Assembly (NCBI GenBank): GCA_018222405.1 | Contig: JAAFAI010000021.1 | Location: 1-64,000, forward strand | Source: Gammaproteobacteria bacterium | GTDB lineage: Bacteria > Pseudomonadota > Gammaproteobacteria > Enterobacterales > Alteromonadaceae | Direction: 5' to 3' | DNA: 64,000 nt | Shown: piece by piece, positions 1 to 8,572 of the stretch | Numbering within the stretch: the stretch's first letter is position 1 | Layout of the letters: each line of letters starts with the position of its first letter | Notes under the pieces: model-generated | What the model was told of the DNA's origin: nothing | Databases searched by the model: none | The model's input: the letters and a program-made list of their open reading frames with translations, nothing else | Position numbers and translations under genes: made by a program

Positions 1-348
1 CATCGAGACGACCTTTAAATCATCGGTAAGCGTTGAAAAATTTATCATGCAACGCAGGAAACATACTGATTACGGTTAGGCGTTGCCTAGTCTGCTGGGC
101 TAAATCTTAGTAAAAAAAATTTCATTTCATACCGCTAAGCACTGGATGAAGAATCGTTACATTCACTTCGCCAGCCTAAAGGCGCCTTAAAAACCCCAAG
201 CTTCAATTCCACACACTGAAATATGAAAAGATCCCAAAACAGAGTGTAGCGATCAGATTATTAATGTTGGATAAATTTGCTGATCGTAGCTAAAAATGTG
301 CCTGTCCGACTCGACCGGTTAACTAACGATGTGCCTGTCCAACGCTGG
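1..348. other. Left-end non-coding stretch
   Basis: No convincing complete gene is visible here. On the minus strand an ATG at 48 opens a frame of 16 codons (starting MINFSTLTDD) running off the left edge, which could be the first codons of a leftward gene, but no clear ribosome binding site precedes it. The 12-bp word ATGTGCCTGTCC occurs twice (296-307 and 329-340), the second copy just after the end of the peptidyl-prolyl isomerase gene. Confidence 0.3.
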
Positions 349-771
349 CTATTCGATGCCAATGATTCTCGCATCCACAATCATGACCGCATTAGGCCCT
401 ATTGCACCGTTGTTGCCGCGCTTTCCCCACGCCAGCTCAGGAGGAATGATAAACTCATAGCGAGCGCCCACATTCATTAGCTGAAAGCCTTCCTGCAAAC
501 CTTCGATAGCTTCGCTGACCGCATACTCTTCGGGCAGCCCTTTTTTGTAGGTATCATCAATTACACTGCCATCGCCAAGCTTGATCCGTTGATGAACCTT
601 AACCCGGTCCAGCATCGTTGGCTTGGCACCATCTGCGTCTTCAATAATGCGATACAACAGTCCCGATGGAAGCGCGGTGACATCCTGTCGCTGCTGAAAT
701 TTAGTCAGCACTTCCTCGGTGAGGTTTTTATTGCTGCCACGAGACCCTTTTGATTGTTTTCTTTTTGCCAT
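349..771 (-). CDS. FKBP-type peptidyl-prolyl cis-trans isomerase
   Basis: A 140-residue protein that should catalyse proline cis-trans isomerisation and assist folding. The N-terminus is a basic, lysine-rich segment followed by a linker, and the C-terminal two thirds form one FKBP domain: a run beginning VKVHQRIKLGDG, then a central GLQEGFQLMNVG segment, an IPPELAWGKRG loop and a closing NAVMIVDARIIGIE strand. There is no signal peptide, so it is probably cytoplasmic. The ATG at 771 was chosen because AGG lies about eight bases upstream and the protein then starts MAKRKQ; a longer frame to 825 runs into a hairpin and a repeat element. The substrate specificity cannot be read from the sequence. 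Confidence 0.85.
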   Translation of the reverse strand: MAKRKQSKGSRGSNKNLTEEVLTKFQQRQDVTALPSGLLYRIIEDADGAKPTMLDRVKVHQRIKLGDGSVIDDTYKKGLPEEYAVSEAIEGLQEGFQLMNVGARYEFIIPPELAWGKRGNNGAIGPNAVMIVDARIIGIE

Positions 772-783
772 AATAAAACCTGA

Positions 784-808
784 AAAGCCGGTCTTAATGA
801 CCGGCTTT
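784..808 (-). terminator. Hairpin just upstream of the FKBP gene
   Basis: A perfect 10-bp stem (784-793 with 799-808, core GCCGGTC/GACCGGC, 5-base loop) is followed on the minus strand by TTTT and then directly by the Shine-Dalgarno of the FKBP gene. It may terminate leftward transcripts from the GH127 operon, or act as an attenuator in the FKBP leader. The short U-run makes a strong terminator uncertain. Confidence 0.5.
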
Positions 809-811
809 GTT

Positions 812-1089
812 ATACCAATCCGCATAGAAGTTTACCCTCTCAGAGTGATCCCTGAGGGCTAGACGAAAACGACTTAGATCACGACGCGTTCTCTGCGGCA
901 TAGTTATTCTATGTCCAGAGGGCGCAACACAGATGTAAGTCGTTTTAGCCACTCCCTTTGGGCAATGCTGTCAGGCTTTCTGGCGTTGTTACGCTTGCTT
1001 GATTTGGAACCACCAAACCTGTGCAACCAAGCCTAGCCAGAAAGCCTGACAGTCTTGCTGAGTGGGCAAACTTCTATGCGGATTGGTAT
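812..1089. repeat. 278-bp MITE-like inverted-repeat element with branched fold
   Basis: The ends are a perfect 22-bp inverted repeat (812-833 and 1068-1089, outer sequence ATACCAATCCGC). Inside are two more inverted repeats: an 11-bp arm (866-876 with 936-946) enclosing a further hairpin (891-920), and a perfect 17-bp arm (968-984 with 1036-1052) enclosing a small hairpin at 1003-1017. Together they can fold as an outer stem with two side branches. No protein is encoded. It lies between the GH127 and FKBP genes. No clear target-site duplication was found. Confidence 0.75.
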
Positions 1090-1108
1090 TATTATCTAAC
1101 CAGCTCGC

Positions 1109-3568
1109 TTACTCGGCGAGTAAACGAATACCGTAAATGCCGCCAGCCATTGAATCCGGCGCCGCCTCAAAGCGGATCACCAGTGACTCTGCCGCTTTCA
1201 TCGCTTCGGTTAGCGGATAGTCGACATGATAGAAGTCACTTTCCGGCGCTCCGACAGGTAATGCTACCTGAGCCAGCGTTTCACCATTGATCAGAATGCG
1301 GAACTGACGGTCGGTATCGTCTTTTGAATAACTGATTTGTAATGTTCTAGCCCGCAGTCCCGGGTTCGCTAAACGATACTGGAAGTAGCCGCTGGCATGA
1401 CGCCAGTGCCGCCCCTTATAAACACCTGATTCTGAGTTTTCACTTTTAAAATCATGCTCAACTTCCGGTTGCTGTTCTCCCGGGGTGATCTGGTCTACCG
1501 TTTTGGCCTGCAACTCTGCAGCCAGAGTCGCTCTGGACTTCGCTTCAGCCACGAAGTCTTTAAAACCAGATTCATTCATCTGTGGCCAGTATACCTGATA
1601 ACGGGAATCGTGCAGACGGAAAAACGGGATCAGGGTGGTTGCCGCCGCTGCATCAACGGGATCGGCAATGCCCACGTGTTCCGTAGCTTTAAAAGCGAGG
1701 TCCTTACTGTCTTCACGCTGCAGGGCTGACAGGAATGCCTGTGGTTCGCCAAGCATCATGGGTAACGCCTCCGGTGGGCATACCGGCCCGGCAGCTACGT
1801 GACCCATACGGCTGTCATCCGATACAAAATTGAGCTGCTCATCAGCAAAAGCGGTTACCGGAGTAGCCATCACAACCGGGCCATACAACACAGAATAGTA
1901 ATTCTGACCGTCTGGTAACTGTTCAACATGCAGTTCTGGATTTACCGAGAACGAGACTTTATCACCCGCCTGCCATTCACGGGTTATCTGGTGGTAGCCG
2001 TTACTTAGCGGCGCATCTACCGGTTCTCCGTTAACAGCTACTGTCAGGTCTTCAGTAGCCCATTCCGGCTGACGAATATTCAGGGCAAAGGTTGTCGCCT
2101 GGTCACCCGGATTGACTTCAATCGTCACGCTGTCAGCATCCGGGAACCGGGTATACTGCTGAATAATAACGCCCTTATCCTGCCAGTTGAGCGTTGCTGG
2201 CATAAACAGGTTAACCCATATTGCATCGTCTTTGTGAGTAAACACTAACTCACCGTACTTACTGTGATTTTCAATACCTGATCCCACACAACACCACATA
2301 GAATCATGCACCGATGAGTACATGCGGTAATGACCCGGACGCATGGAAGTAAAGTACACCAGGCCGCCGTGCTCCGGATGCTGGCTGGACAAAATATGGT
2401 TGTAGGTAGCGCGCTCATAAAACTCAAGATAGCGCTGTTCTCCGGTTCTCAGAAACAGCATTTTACTGAGCTTCATCATGTTATAGGTATTGCAGGTTTC
2501 GGGCCCCTGTGCATCCTCTACCATGGCGGTGAAATTGTCATCGTCATGAAAGTGCTCGCGCACGCTGTTACCACCAATACTAACACTGCGATGCTGACTC
2601 ACCGTATTCCAGAAAAATTTCGCGGCATCGGCCCAGACCTGATCGTCATCCAGTTCTGCCACCCGCAAGGCACCAATAATTTTGGGAATTTGCGTATTAG
2701 CATGCAAACCGGTGAGTTTGTCCTGGGACTCAGTCAGCGGTTGCAAAATGGTTTGATGGGTAAACTTGCGTGCCAGTGTCAGGTATCGCTCATCACCGCT
2801 GATGGCTGCCATGTCGGCAAATACTTCATTTAAACCGCCATGTTCTGAAATCAGCATTTGCTGAATTTGCTCGTCGGTTAACCCGGCGGTGATATCCAGC
2901 ATCCACTCGCCCAGGGTCAGTAGCATGGTTTTGGCTTGTTCCTGATGGGCAATCTCGTAAGCATCCCGTAAACCATGGAAGATTTTATCTATGTTGTACA
3001 ACGGGACCCAGCGGTCGTTGAGACTGAAAGAGCCAGCTTTGATCGTACCCGCTTTGATTTCAGCCCACATTGCTGCACTGTTCGGGATACCACCCAAATA
3101 ACCGTTGCCCGCATCCTGAGCTCGCTTTAGCTCATCCAGCATATATTCGAGGCGACCTAATAACGCCTGATCGCCGGTAGCCGCATAGGCCAGACTGAGC
3201 GCCGACACGTAATGCCCGCCAATGTGCCCGTCCAGGCCGGAATTTTCCCAGTTGCCGTAAGATTCGGTCTTCGGCTCCAGGCCGCCTTCGCGCAAGTAGG
3301 GCGCCAGCAACCTGTCTGGCTCCATGGCCAGTAAATAATTTACGTTGGTGTGCATCGCATGGGCAAACGGGCCACCGGTTATCCTCACCTGCTGTAAATC
3401 AAACAGGCTGGCATCGGCCGCGGATAAGTAAGTTGGCGCTGCCACACTTGTGACATTAGTGGTATCGGAAGTGTGCTGATTAGCAGGTTGACTGCAGCCA
3501 TTGAGGCTTGCCAGTGCGGCACTGACGCAAAGCGCCAGACCCCAGTGTTTAACTGTATTTATCTTCAT
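1109..3568 (-). CDS. GH127 beta-L-arabinofuranosidase, lipoprotein
   Basis: An 819-residue enzyme expected to release beta-linked L-arabinofuranose. The N-terminus is a lipoprotein signal ending in the lipobox L-N-G-C with Cys25 as lipidation site, so it is anchored in the envelope. An (alpha/alpha)6 barrel fills roughly residues 50-440 and beta domains follow. GH127 enzymes hold a zinc ion with Glu and three Cys; here Glu357-Thr-Cys359 (in PETCNTYN) and Cys426-Cys427 (in MWCCVGSGIEN) match that pattern, including the Cys used as nucleophile in the family. It is the second gene after the sugar symporter at 3708-5192 and likely shares its transcript. Family assignment is firm; the exact natural substrate is inferred from the arabinan locus. 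Confidence 0.88.
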   Translation of the reverse strand: MKINTVKHWGLALCVSAALASLNGCSQPANQHTSDTTNVTSVAAPTYLSAADASLFDLQQVRITGGPFAHAMHTNVNYLLAMEPDRLLAPYLREGGLEPKTESYGNWENSGLDGHIGGHYVSALSLAYAATGDQALLGRLEYMLDELKRAQDAGNGYLGGIPNSAAMWAEIKAGTIKAGSFSLNDRWVPLYNIDKIFHGLRDAYEIAHQEQAKTMLLTLGEWMLDITAGLTDEQIQQMLISEHGGLNEVFADMAAISGDERYLTLARKFTHQTILQPLTESQDKLTGLHANTQIPKIIGALRVAELDDDQVWADAAKFFWNTVSQHRSVSIGGNSVREHFHDDDNFTAMVEDAQGPETCNTYNMMKLSKMLFLRTGEQRYLEFYERATYNHILSSQHPEHGGLVYFTSMRPGHYRMYSSVHDSMWCCVGSGIENHSKYGELVFTHKDDAIWVNLFMPATLNWQDKGVIIQQYTRFPDADSVTIEVNPGDQATTFALNIRQPEWATEDLTVAVNGEPVDAPLSNGYHQITREWQAGDKVSFSVNPELHVEQLPDGQNYYSVLYGPVVMATPVTAFADEQLNFVSDDSRMGHVAAGPVCPPEALPMMLGEPQAFLSALQREDSKDLAFKATEHVGIADPVDAAAATTLIPFFRLHDSRYQVYWPQMNESGFKDFVAEAKSRATLAAELQAKTVDQITPGEQQPEVEHDFKSENSESGVYKGRHWRHASGYFQYRLANPGLRARTLQISYSKDDTDRQFRILINGETLAQVALPVGAPESDFYHVDYPLTEAMKAAESLVIRFEAAPDSMAGGIYGIRLLAE

Positions 3569-3707
3569 AGCGCTTCGCCATTTTTGTATCGTTTAATCCC
3601 TTTTCGCCTGACCGTAGACGCTGCGGTCGCCGGGGGCTGATTAAGCACCAGCCAGACCCGGCGTCGCTTCTGTAAGCGTTTGGGCAATCGTTGCATGTCT
3701 TGCGACG

Positions 3708-5192
3708 TTACTTCACACCAGATGCCATATCGGCATTGTGTTGATTGTTGCTGTTAAGCGGTATATCGCCGCTAGCTATTGCCGCTTTGCGATTAGCCTG
3801 GACCACAGCCGACAGTGACTTGTATTCGTCATCGGTGATCTTGTAGCGGTTCATTAACCAGCCCACCAGATAATGAAACGCACCCGGGATAATGGTCAGC
3901 ATGAGCACGATCCCCATTAGCGTAAACTCACTCTGCTGAGCAGACGCTTCATACTCAAAGTAAGCCAGTAACCAGCCCACCAGTGCACCAGCAACACCCA
4001 TACCCGCTTTCTGACAAAATGAAATGCCACCAAATGCCAGACCAGCCACTCGCTTACCGGTTTTGCTTTCGCCGTAATCAACCACTTCGGCTATGGCCGA
4101 CCAGAAGATAGGCGCATGTAAATCAACCACGAAACTGATTAAGAAAAACAGGATGAAGGCCAGCACCACATCATTAGGGCCAACCACGAAATACATCAGC
4201 AGGCTCAGCACGCCAACAGCCATCTGGCTGAAACGGAACAGCTTTACTTTACAATAGCGTTTGGTGATCCAGGTTGAGGCAACCATGGCCAGAATAGCGG
4301 CGCCCACACCGGTAGACAAGAACATAGACTGTAAGCCGGCATCACCACCAAGATAGTACTTGGCGTAGTACAGTGCTACTGATCCGCGCACTACGTACCC
4401 GGTAGTTCCTAACACACAAACCCCGCATAAAATTAACCACTGGTCGTTTTTCAATAACAGCGACAGTTGTTCTCTGAAGGGTTTCTCTTCTACCTCATGT
4501 TCCAGACGCTCGGTTGTGGCAAAGAAGCAAAACAGGAACATCACGACAGCCAGACCAGCCATTAACCCCATCGCGGTTTGATAGCCAGCTGCCAGGTTGC
4601 CTTCCCAATAATCAGCGCCAGCCATCCAGGGCACAATAATAGTGACCAGAAACGCAGCGACCTTGGCAAAGAACAGTCGATAACCATTTGCCGATAGCTT
4701 TTCTTTAGGATCGGAAGTCATTACACCAATCAGGGAAATATAGGGGATCGTTACTGCGGTAAACATCAGGGTAACGAAAATATAGGTTGAATAAGCCCAC
4801 ACCAGTTTGGCGTTATAATCCACATCTGGCGTACTGAAAGTCAGGAATACTGAAATACCGAAGGGCACCGACAAAAACAGGAAGTAAGGGCGATAACGCC
4901 CCCACCGGCTGGTATAACGGTCGGTCACCATACCCATCAGCGGATCACTTACCGCATCCAGAATACGCACCAGCAAAAACATTAATGCCATATCTGAGGG
5001 TTTTAAGCCAAACACGTCAGTATAGAAAAATGTGATGATCAACATCATTGAAGAAATTACGACGTTTACCGCCATATCACCGGCACCGAAGCCAATCTTC
5101 TCTAACCGGGTTAATTTTTGTGAAACCATACCACCACGCTTCCGACTTGCAGCCCTACTGTTTTGGGCTGTTTGAAATAGATTAAGGGCCAT
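3708..5192 (-). CDS. GPH-family sugar:cation symporter (MFS)
   Basis: An inner-membrane transporter with about twelve hydrophobic segments, of the glycoside-pentoside-hexuronide family. Typical signs are the start KIGFGAGDMAVN, the cytoplasmic loop after segment two (SDPLMGMVTDRYTSRWGRYRP) and the WSAIAEVVDYGESKTGKR region before the second half. It should import L-arabinose or a short arabino-oligosaccharide with a cation, and is the only obvious inner-membrane sugar importer in the arabinose locus. The start at 5192 is preferred because GAGGG stands about eight bases upstream; an ATG at 5129 (MVSQKLTRLEK) better matches usual family length but has a weak binding site. GH127 follows downstream. 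A candidate operator lies at 5252-5261. Confidence 0.85.
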   Translation of the reverse strand: MALNLFQTAQNSRAASRKRGGMVSQKLTRLEKIGFGAGDMAVNVVISSMMLIITFFYTDVFGLKPSDMALMFLLVRILDAVSDPLMGMVTDRYTSRWGRYRPYFLFLSVPFGISVFLTFSTPDVDYNAKLVWAYSTYIFVTLMFTAVTIPYISLIGVMTSDPKEKLSANGYRLFFAKVAAFLVTIIVPWMAGADYWEGNLAAGYQTAMGLMAGLAVVMFLFCFFATTERLEHEVEEKPFREQLSLLLKNDQWLILCGVCVLGTTGYVVRGSVALYYAKYYLGGDAGLQSMFLSTGVGAAILAMVASTWITKRYCKVKLFRFSQMAVGVLSLLMYFVVGPNDVVLAFILFFLISFVVDLHAPIFWSAIAEVVDYGESKTGKRVAGLAFGGISFCQKAGMGVAGALVGWLLAYFEYEASAQQSEFTLMGIVLMLTIIPGAFHYLVGWLMNRYKITDDEYKSLSAVVQANRKAAIASGDIPLNSNNQHNADMASGVK

Positions 5193-5251
5193 TAATTTAG
5201 CCCTCGATTTGCGGCATTTGCAAACCAAATGTTAATATCAAATATACTATC

Positions 5252-5261
5252 ATCATACAAT
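5252..5261 (-). promoter_or_regulatory. Candidate arabinose operator, site A
   Basis: The 10-mer ATTGTATGAT (read on the minus strand) lies upstream of the symporter-GH127 operon in an AT-rich control region. The same word appears at 8326-8335 and 26465-26474, and with one mismatch at 8541-8550, always in control regions of this locus. The binding protein is not identifiable from the window. Confidence 0.5.
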
Positions 5262-5344
5262 TTAAACAAGCCGTATTATGACATTCGCTTTACGGAAATT
5301 ATCAGTCTCTAAAGTTGTTAACATTCAGCGTGTATACGCTGTTA

Positions 5345-5375
5345 ACAAAAAAAGCCCGATAATATATCGGGCTTT
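5345..5375 (-). terminator. Rho-independent terminator of the TonB receptor gene
   Basis: A 10-bp stem (5351-5360 with 5366-5375, AAAGCCCGAT/ATCGGGCTTT) is followed on the minus strand by a run of seven T. It sits just downstream of the leftward receptor gene ending at 5399. Confidence 0.85.
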
Positions 5376-5398
5376 CATAACGTCAGGTATGCAAGTTG

Positions 5399-8200
5399 TT
5401 ACATGCTGTAACGCATTCCCACCGCAAAGGTTCGGCTGATAATAGCACTGCCAAAGTTGTTGGTTGTTGGATACTGATAATAGCTTTGGTAAATTTCATC
5501 CGTCAGATTGGTAGCGTCGAAGGTCAGCATCAGATTTTCACTGACATCATAACTCATCTGGAAATTTAAGCTCTGTTCCGGACGACGGTAAACGCCCAAT
5601 GGATTGGCAAAAATCGCCGCTTCGTAGTTATTCAGAAAATCTTCACGCCACACATAAGATAAGCGCATGTCGAAATCATCTTTCTCGTAAATAGCCACTA
5701 CGCTATAGGATTTATCTGACACCGCAAACATGCTGCGGGACAGTATCCGGGAAATGTAGATTTCGCCGTTTTCATCAACCTCAAATTCCGGGATATCCTG
5801 CTCCGAATCAAGCATTGTGTAACTCGCCTGAACACCTAAGCCATCCAGTGCATCTGGCAGATTATCCGGGAAATATACCAGTCCCAGTTCAAGACCAGAT
5901 AGAGAACCATCAGAGGCATTACCCGGCTGAGTCAGTACGTATTCAGTAGGCTGTTCATCTTCAGGCCCCTGCAGTGTCACTTTTCTCTTAGAATCAAAAA
6001 CAAACCCTTCGATGTCACGCTGGAACCAGGCGGCATAAACAGAGCTTTGTGGTGAGAAATACCATTCCAGAGACAGATCCAGGTTGACAGACTCTACCGG
6101 CCCCAGGTCGGGGTTACCCTGTGTTGATGTTTTTAATTCCAGGCCAGTCAGGTTAGACCCATAATTAATAGTAGGGTTAAGTGCTGCAAAACCCGGGCGT
6201 CTGACGGTTTCTGTATAAGCGAAACGAGCTAACAGGTCGTCGGCAAGATGATAGCGCACAACAAAACTGGGGAGTACCGAAGTACTTGAACCTTCACCAC
6301 TGCCGGAAAGGTTGCCTTCTGCATCAAAGAACGCCATATCACGCTCGGCACGCTCTACCCGTACCCCTATCTGACCATCCAGTGTTTTACCACCGAGCTC
6401 TGTCATAAAATCGGCTTCGATGTAGGCTTCTGTTGAAACCTCTTCAATATCGAAGTTGATGGTAGGCGTTTGGTCGGTGACATCGTCATAACCATGCAAC
6501 GCGCGAATGTCCTGGCGGTTAGCCATCAGGTATTTAGCATTTACCGCCGCCCAGCTGTTCGGGAAATTGGCTCTGCCGTCAAAGAAATCACTGTTAATAT
6601 AGGTGAAACCGTCTGGTAAATCGGCCAATGACAGACCTTCATTACCACCGGGGCCTAAATAATCGTAGTCTTCAGCCGTACGCTTATCGTAGCGCAAACC
6701 ATATTTGATTTTTTCGATGGGTCCAAAAGAAACAAATTGCTCAGCATCTACCTTAAAGGTCAGGGCGTCGCCTTCCCCGCGATAAGAGTTGTCAAACAGA
6801 CCATCAGTCTGCCACAGGGCCCGGTTGGTGACGTCAGACTCGTCAATAGCTGTATCTGGATTATCAACAATTTCTAATCCCGGAATACCGCCACCGGCGT
6901 TAAAATCAAAGTTTAGTGTGCCAGTCAGGTATTGCGGCACGCCACGCATGGCAAAAAACATATTAGTGTATTCACTGGTCTGATAGATAACTTCAGACTT
7001 AACCTGGAAGTCGTCGCTCAGATACCACTTACCGCCCAGGGCGTATAAAAAGCCATCAGTTTTACCTGTGAAAAAGTCTCCACTGGTAAAATTATTGCCG
7101 ATGTTTTGTGAGTCTAATGCTGAGCCGGACTTAACAATATTGGTCCCGTCATACAAATTTATCGGCGTGGTGGGATCCAATAAATACGTGTGTTCTACGT
7201 TTTTAAAGAACATCGTGGTTTGATTATCGGTTCTGAACCCATTGTAAAAGGCCTCAAATAAATACTCAGACCAATCGTTTGGTGCCCACTGGAATGACAC
7301 ACTTACCGCAGGTCGTTCGCGGTCACCATAGGAATCAGCGCCGAATATAGCATCCCGCGACAAATAGTATTCCGAGTCAACACCGTTTACATCCAGCGTT
7401 GAACCAGCCGCAAAAGGCAGGCCTTCTTCCAAACCTGGCGTCCAGAATGTCGACGGAATGCGGGTTAGCATGTCATAAGGCTCAGGCGCATTTTTAGTAA
7501 AGTACGGCAACATGGCACCTGCTGTAATACTTTGATCGCGAAATCGCGTGCGGGCGTAAGCAACGTTGATCAGTGCGCCCACTTCACCAAAATCCGTCTC
7601 CCAACGATCACTCATCAATAAACTGACATTTGGATCGTAATAGTCTGCCTGTTCCTGCTCAATGGCTCTTGCTGCTAAAACCACCTTGGAACCGTCGAAG
7701 TCGAAAGGTCGTTGGGTTTGCACATCAATTTGCCCGGCCAGGCCGCTACCGAGCTGGGAAGCAGAGCGTGTTTTATAAACACTGGCGCTTTGCAGCAAGG
7801 CGGCAGGAACATCAGCCAACGCTATTGAGCGTCCGGTGGAAGTAAAAATATTTCTACCGTTTATCGTTGTCGTTACATCAGAGAGACCTCGAATGGTAAC
7901 CGTATTTACTTCACCCGACGCCCTGTCGGTAACCTGAACCCCGGTTACCCTTTGCAGCGCTTCAACCACGTTATTATCAGGAAATTTACCAATGTCCTCA
8001 GCAACAATCGCGTCTACGATCTGCAGATTCTGACGCTTGATGTTGATGGCTTTATTTAAACTAGCGCGGATACCAGAGACTTCTATTACTTCGACATCCT
8101 CTGGTGCTTCTTCCTGAGCATTATCAGCTTCTTGTGCATAAAGCATAGTGCTGCCCAGCGCAAATATGACTGCTGTTGCTAGTTGCTTTCTTTTAAACAT
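5399..8200 (-). CDS. TonB-dependent receptor for arabinan oligosaccharides (inferred)
   Basis: A 933-residue outer-membrane active transporter. It has a signal peptide ending near MLYAQ, a short acidic linker, a plug domain with the segment IVAEDIGKFPDNNVVEALQR followed by the VTIRGLSDV element, and a 22-strand barrel ending in aromatic MRYSM. The plug sequence belongs to the carbohydrate-associated receptors common in Alteromonadales and Xanthomonadales rather than to siderophore receptors. The ATG at 8200 is chosen because GGAGG precedes it; a frame five codons longer overlaps that site. It is divergent from the GH43 arabinanase-like gene and flanked by other arabinan enzymes, which is why arabinan fragments are the proposed substrate. 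Its own specificity is not demonstrated by sequence. Confidence 0.85.
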   Translation of the reverse strand: MFKRKQLATAVIFALGSTMLYAQEADNAQEEAPEDVEVIEVSGIRASLNKAINIKRQNLQIVDAIVAEDIGKFPDNNVVEALQRVTGVQVTDRASGEVNTVTIRGLSDVTTTINGRNIFTSTGRSIALADVPAALLQSASVYKTRSASQLGSGLAGQIDVQTQRPFDFDGSKVVLAARAIEQEQADYYDPNVSLLMSDRWETDFGEVGALINVAYARTRFRDQSITAGAMLPYFTKNAPEPYDMLTRIPSTFWTPGLEEGLPFAAGSTLDVNGVDSEYYLSRDAIFGADSYGDRERPAVSVSFQWAPNDWSEYLFEAFYNGFRTDNQTTMFFKNVEHTYLLDPTTPINLYDGTNIVKSGSALDSQNIGNNFTSGDFFTGKTDGFLYALGGKWYLSDDFQVKSEVIYQTSEYTNMFFAMRGVPQYLTGTLNFDFNAGGGIPGLEIVDNPDTAIDESDVTNRALWQTDGLFDNSYRGEGDALTFKVDAEQFVSFGPIEKIKYGLRYDKRTAEDYDYLGPGGNEGLSLADLPDGFTYINSDFFDGRANFPNSWAAVNAKYLMANRQDIRALHGYDDVTDQTPTINFDIEEVSTEAYIEADFMTELGGKTLDGQIGVRVERAERDMAFFDAEGNLSGSGEGSSTSVLPSFVVRYHLADDLLARFAYTETVRRPGFAALNPTINYGSNLTGLELKTSTQGNPDLGPVESVNLDLSLEWYFSPQSSVYAAWFQRDIEGFVFDSKRKVTLQGPEDEQPTEYVLTQPGNASDGSLSGLELGLVYFPDNLPDALDGLGVQASYTMLDSEQDIPEFEVDENGEIYISRILSRSMFAVSDKSYSVVAIYEKDDFDMRLSYVWREDFLNNYEAAIFANPLGVYRRPEQSLNFQMSYDVSENLMLTFDATNLTDEIYQSYYQYPTTNNFGSAIISRTFAVGMRYSM

Positions 8201-8325
8201 ACGGTAAACCTCCATTACTGGGAGCTGTGCAAGCTCCTGACAGTAACCTTTGTATAAGTTGTGTTAACTGCAAAGTAAAAAAATATAAATTTTCGTAACA
8301 GAACGATTAGATTACGCTAGATATT

Positions 8326-8335
8326 ATTGTATGAT
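8326..8335 (+). promoter_or_regulatory. Candidate arabinose operator, site B
   Basis: An exact ATTGTATGAT word in the divergent control region. It lies on the receptor side of the region. Confidence 0.5.
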
Positions 8336-8540
8336 TTAATCACTGTCAACAAAGTCTGTTAAATCTATTAACATTTCTTAACAAATCGAATTGAAACGTC
8401 CGTTTATTTAACAGTCAATCCTACATAAGTTAAAATATTAACTATATTTATCAGTGAGTTAAGATTAATTAGATTGATACACGAAATTTAACTATTAACA
8501 ACAGATTTACATCGTTTATACTGTTTGCTATATTAAATTA

Positions 8541-8550
8541 GTCATACAAT
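8541..8550 (-). promoter_or_regulatory. Candidate arabinose operator, site C
   Basis: On the minus strand this reads ATTGTATGAC, one base different from sites A, B and D. It is very close to the GH43 start codon at 8573, a position where a bound repressor would block transcription or initiation. Confidence 0.45.
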
Positions 8551-8572
8551 ATTACTTTGATGAGGTTTAACC

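Larger units (their letters stand above)
8201..8572. promoter_or_regulatory. Divergent control region between receptor and GH43 operon
   Basis: This AT-rich stretch of about 370 bases separates two divergent arabinan genes and must hold both promoters. It carries two copies of the candidate operator word, at 8326-8335 (about 126 bases before the receptor start) and at 8541-8550 (23 bases before the GH43 start). No unambiguous -35/-10 pair was picked out by eye. Confidence 0.55.

Noticed and set aside
1..48. Beginning of a leftward gene at the left edge
   Set aside because: Only 16 codons are visible and the start has no ribosome binding site; mentioned as a possibility in the left-end entry but not called as a gene.
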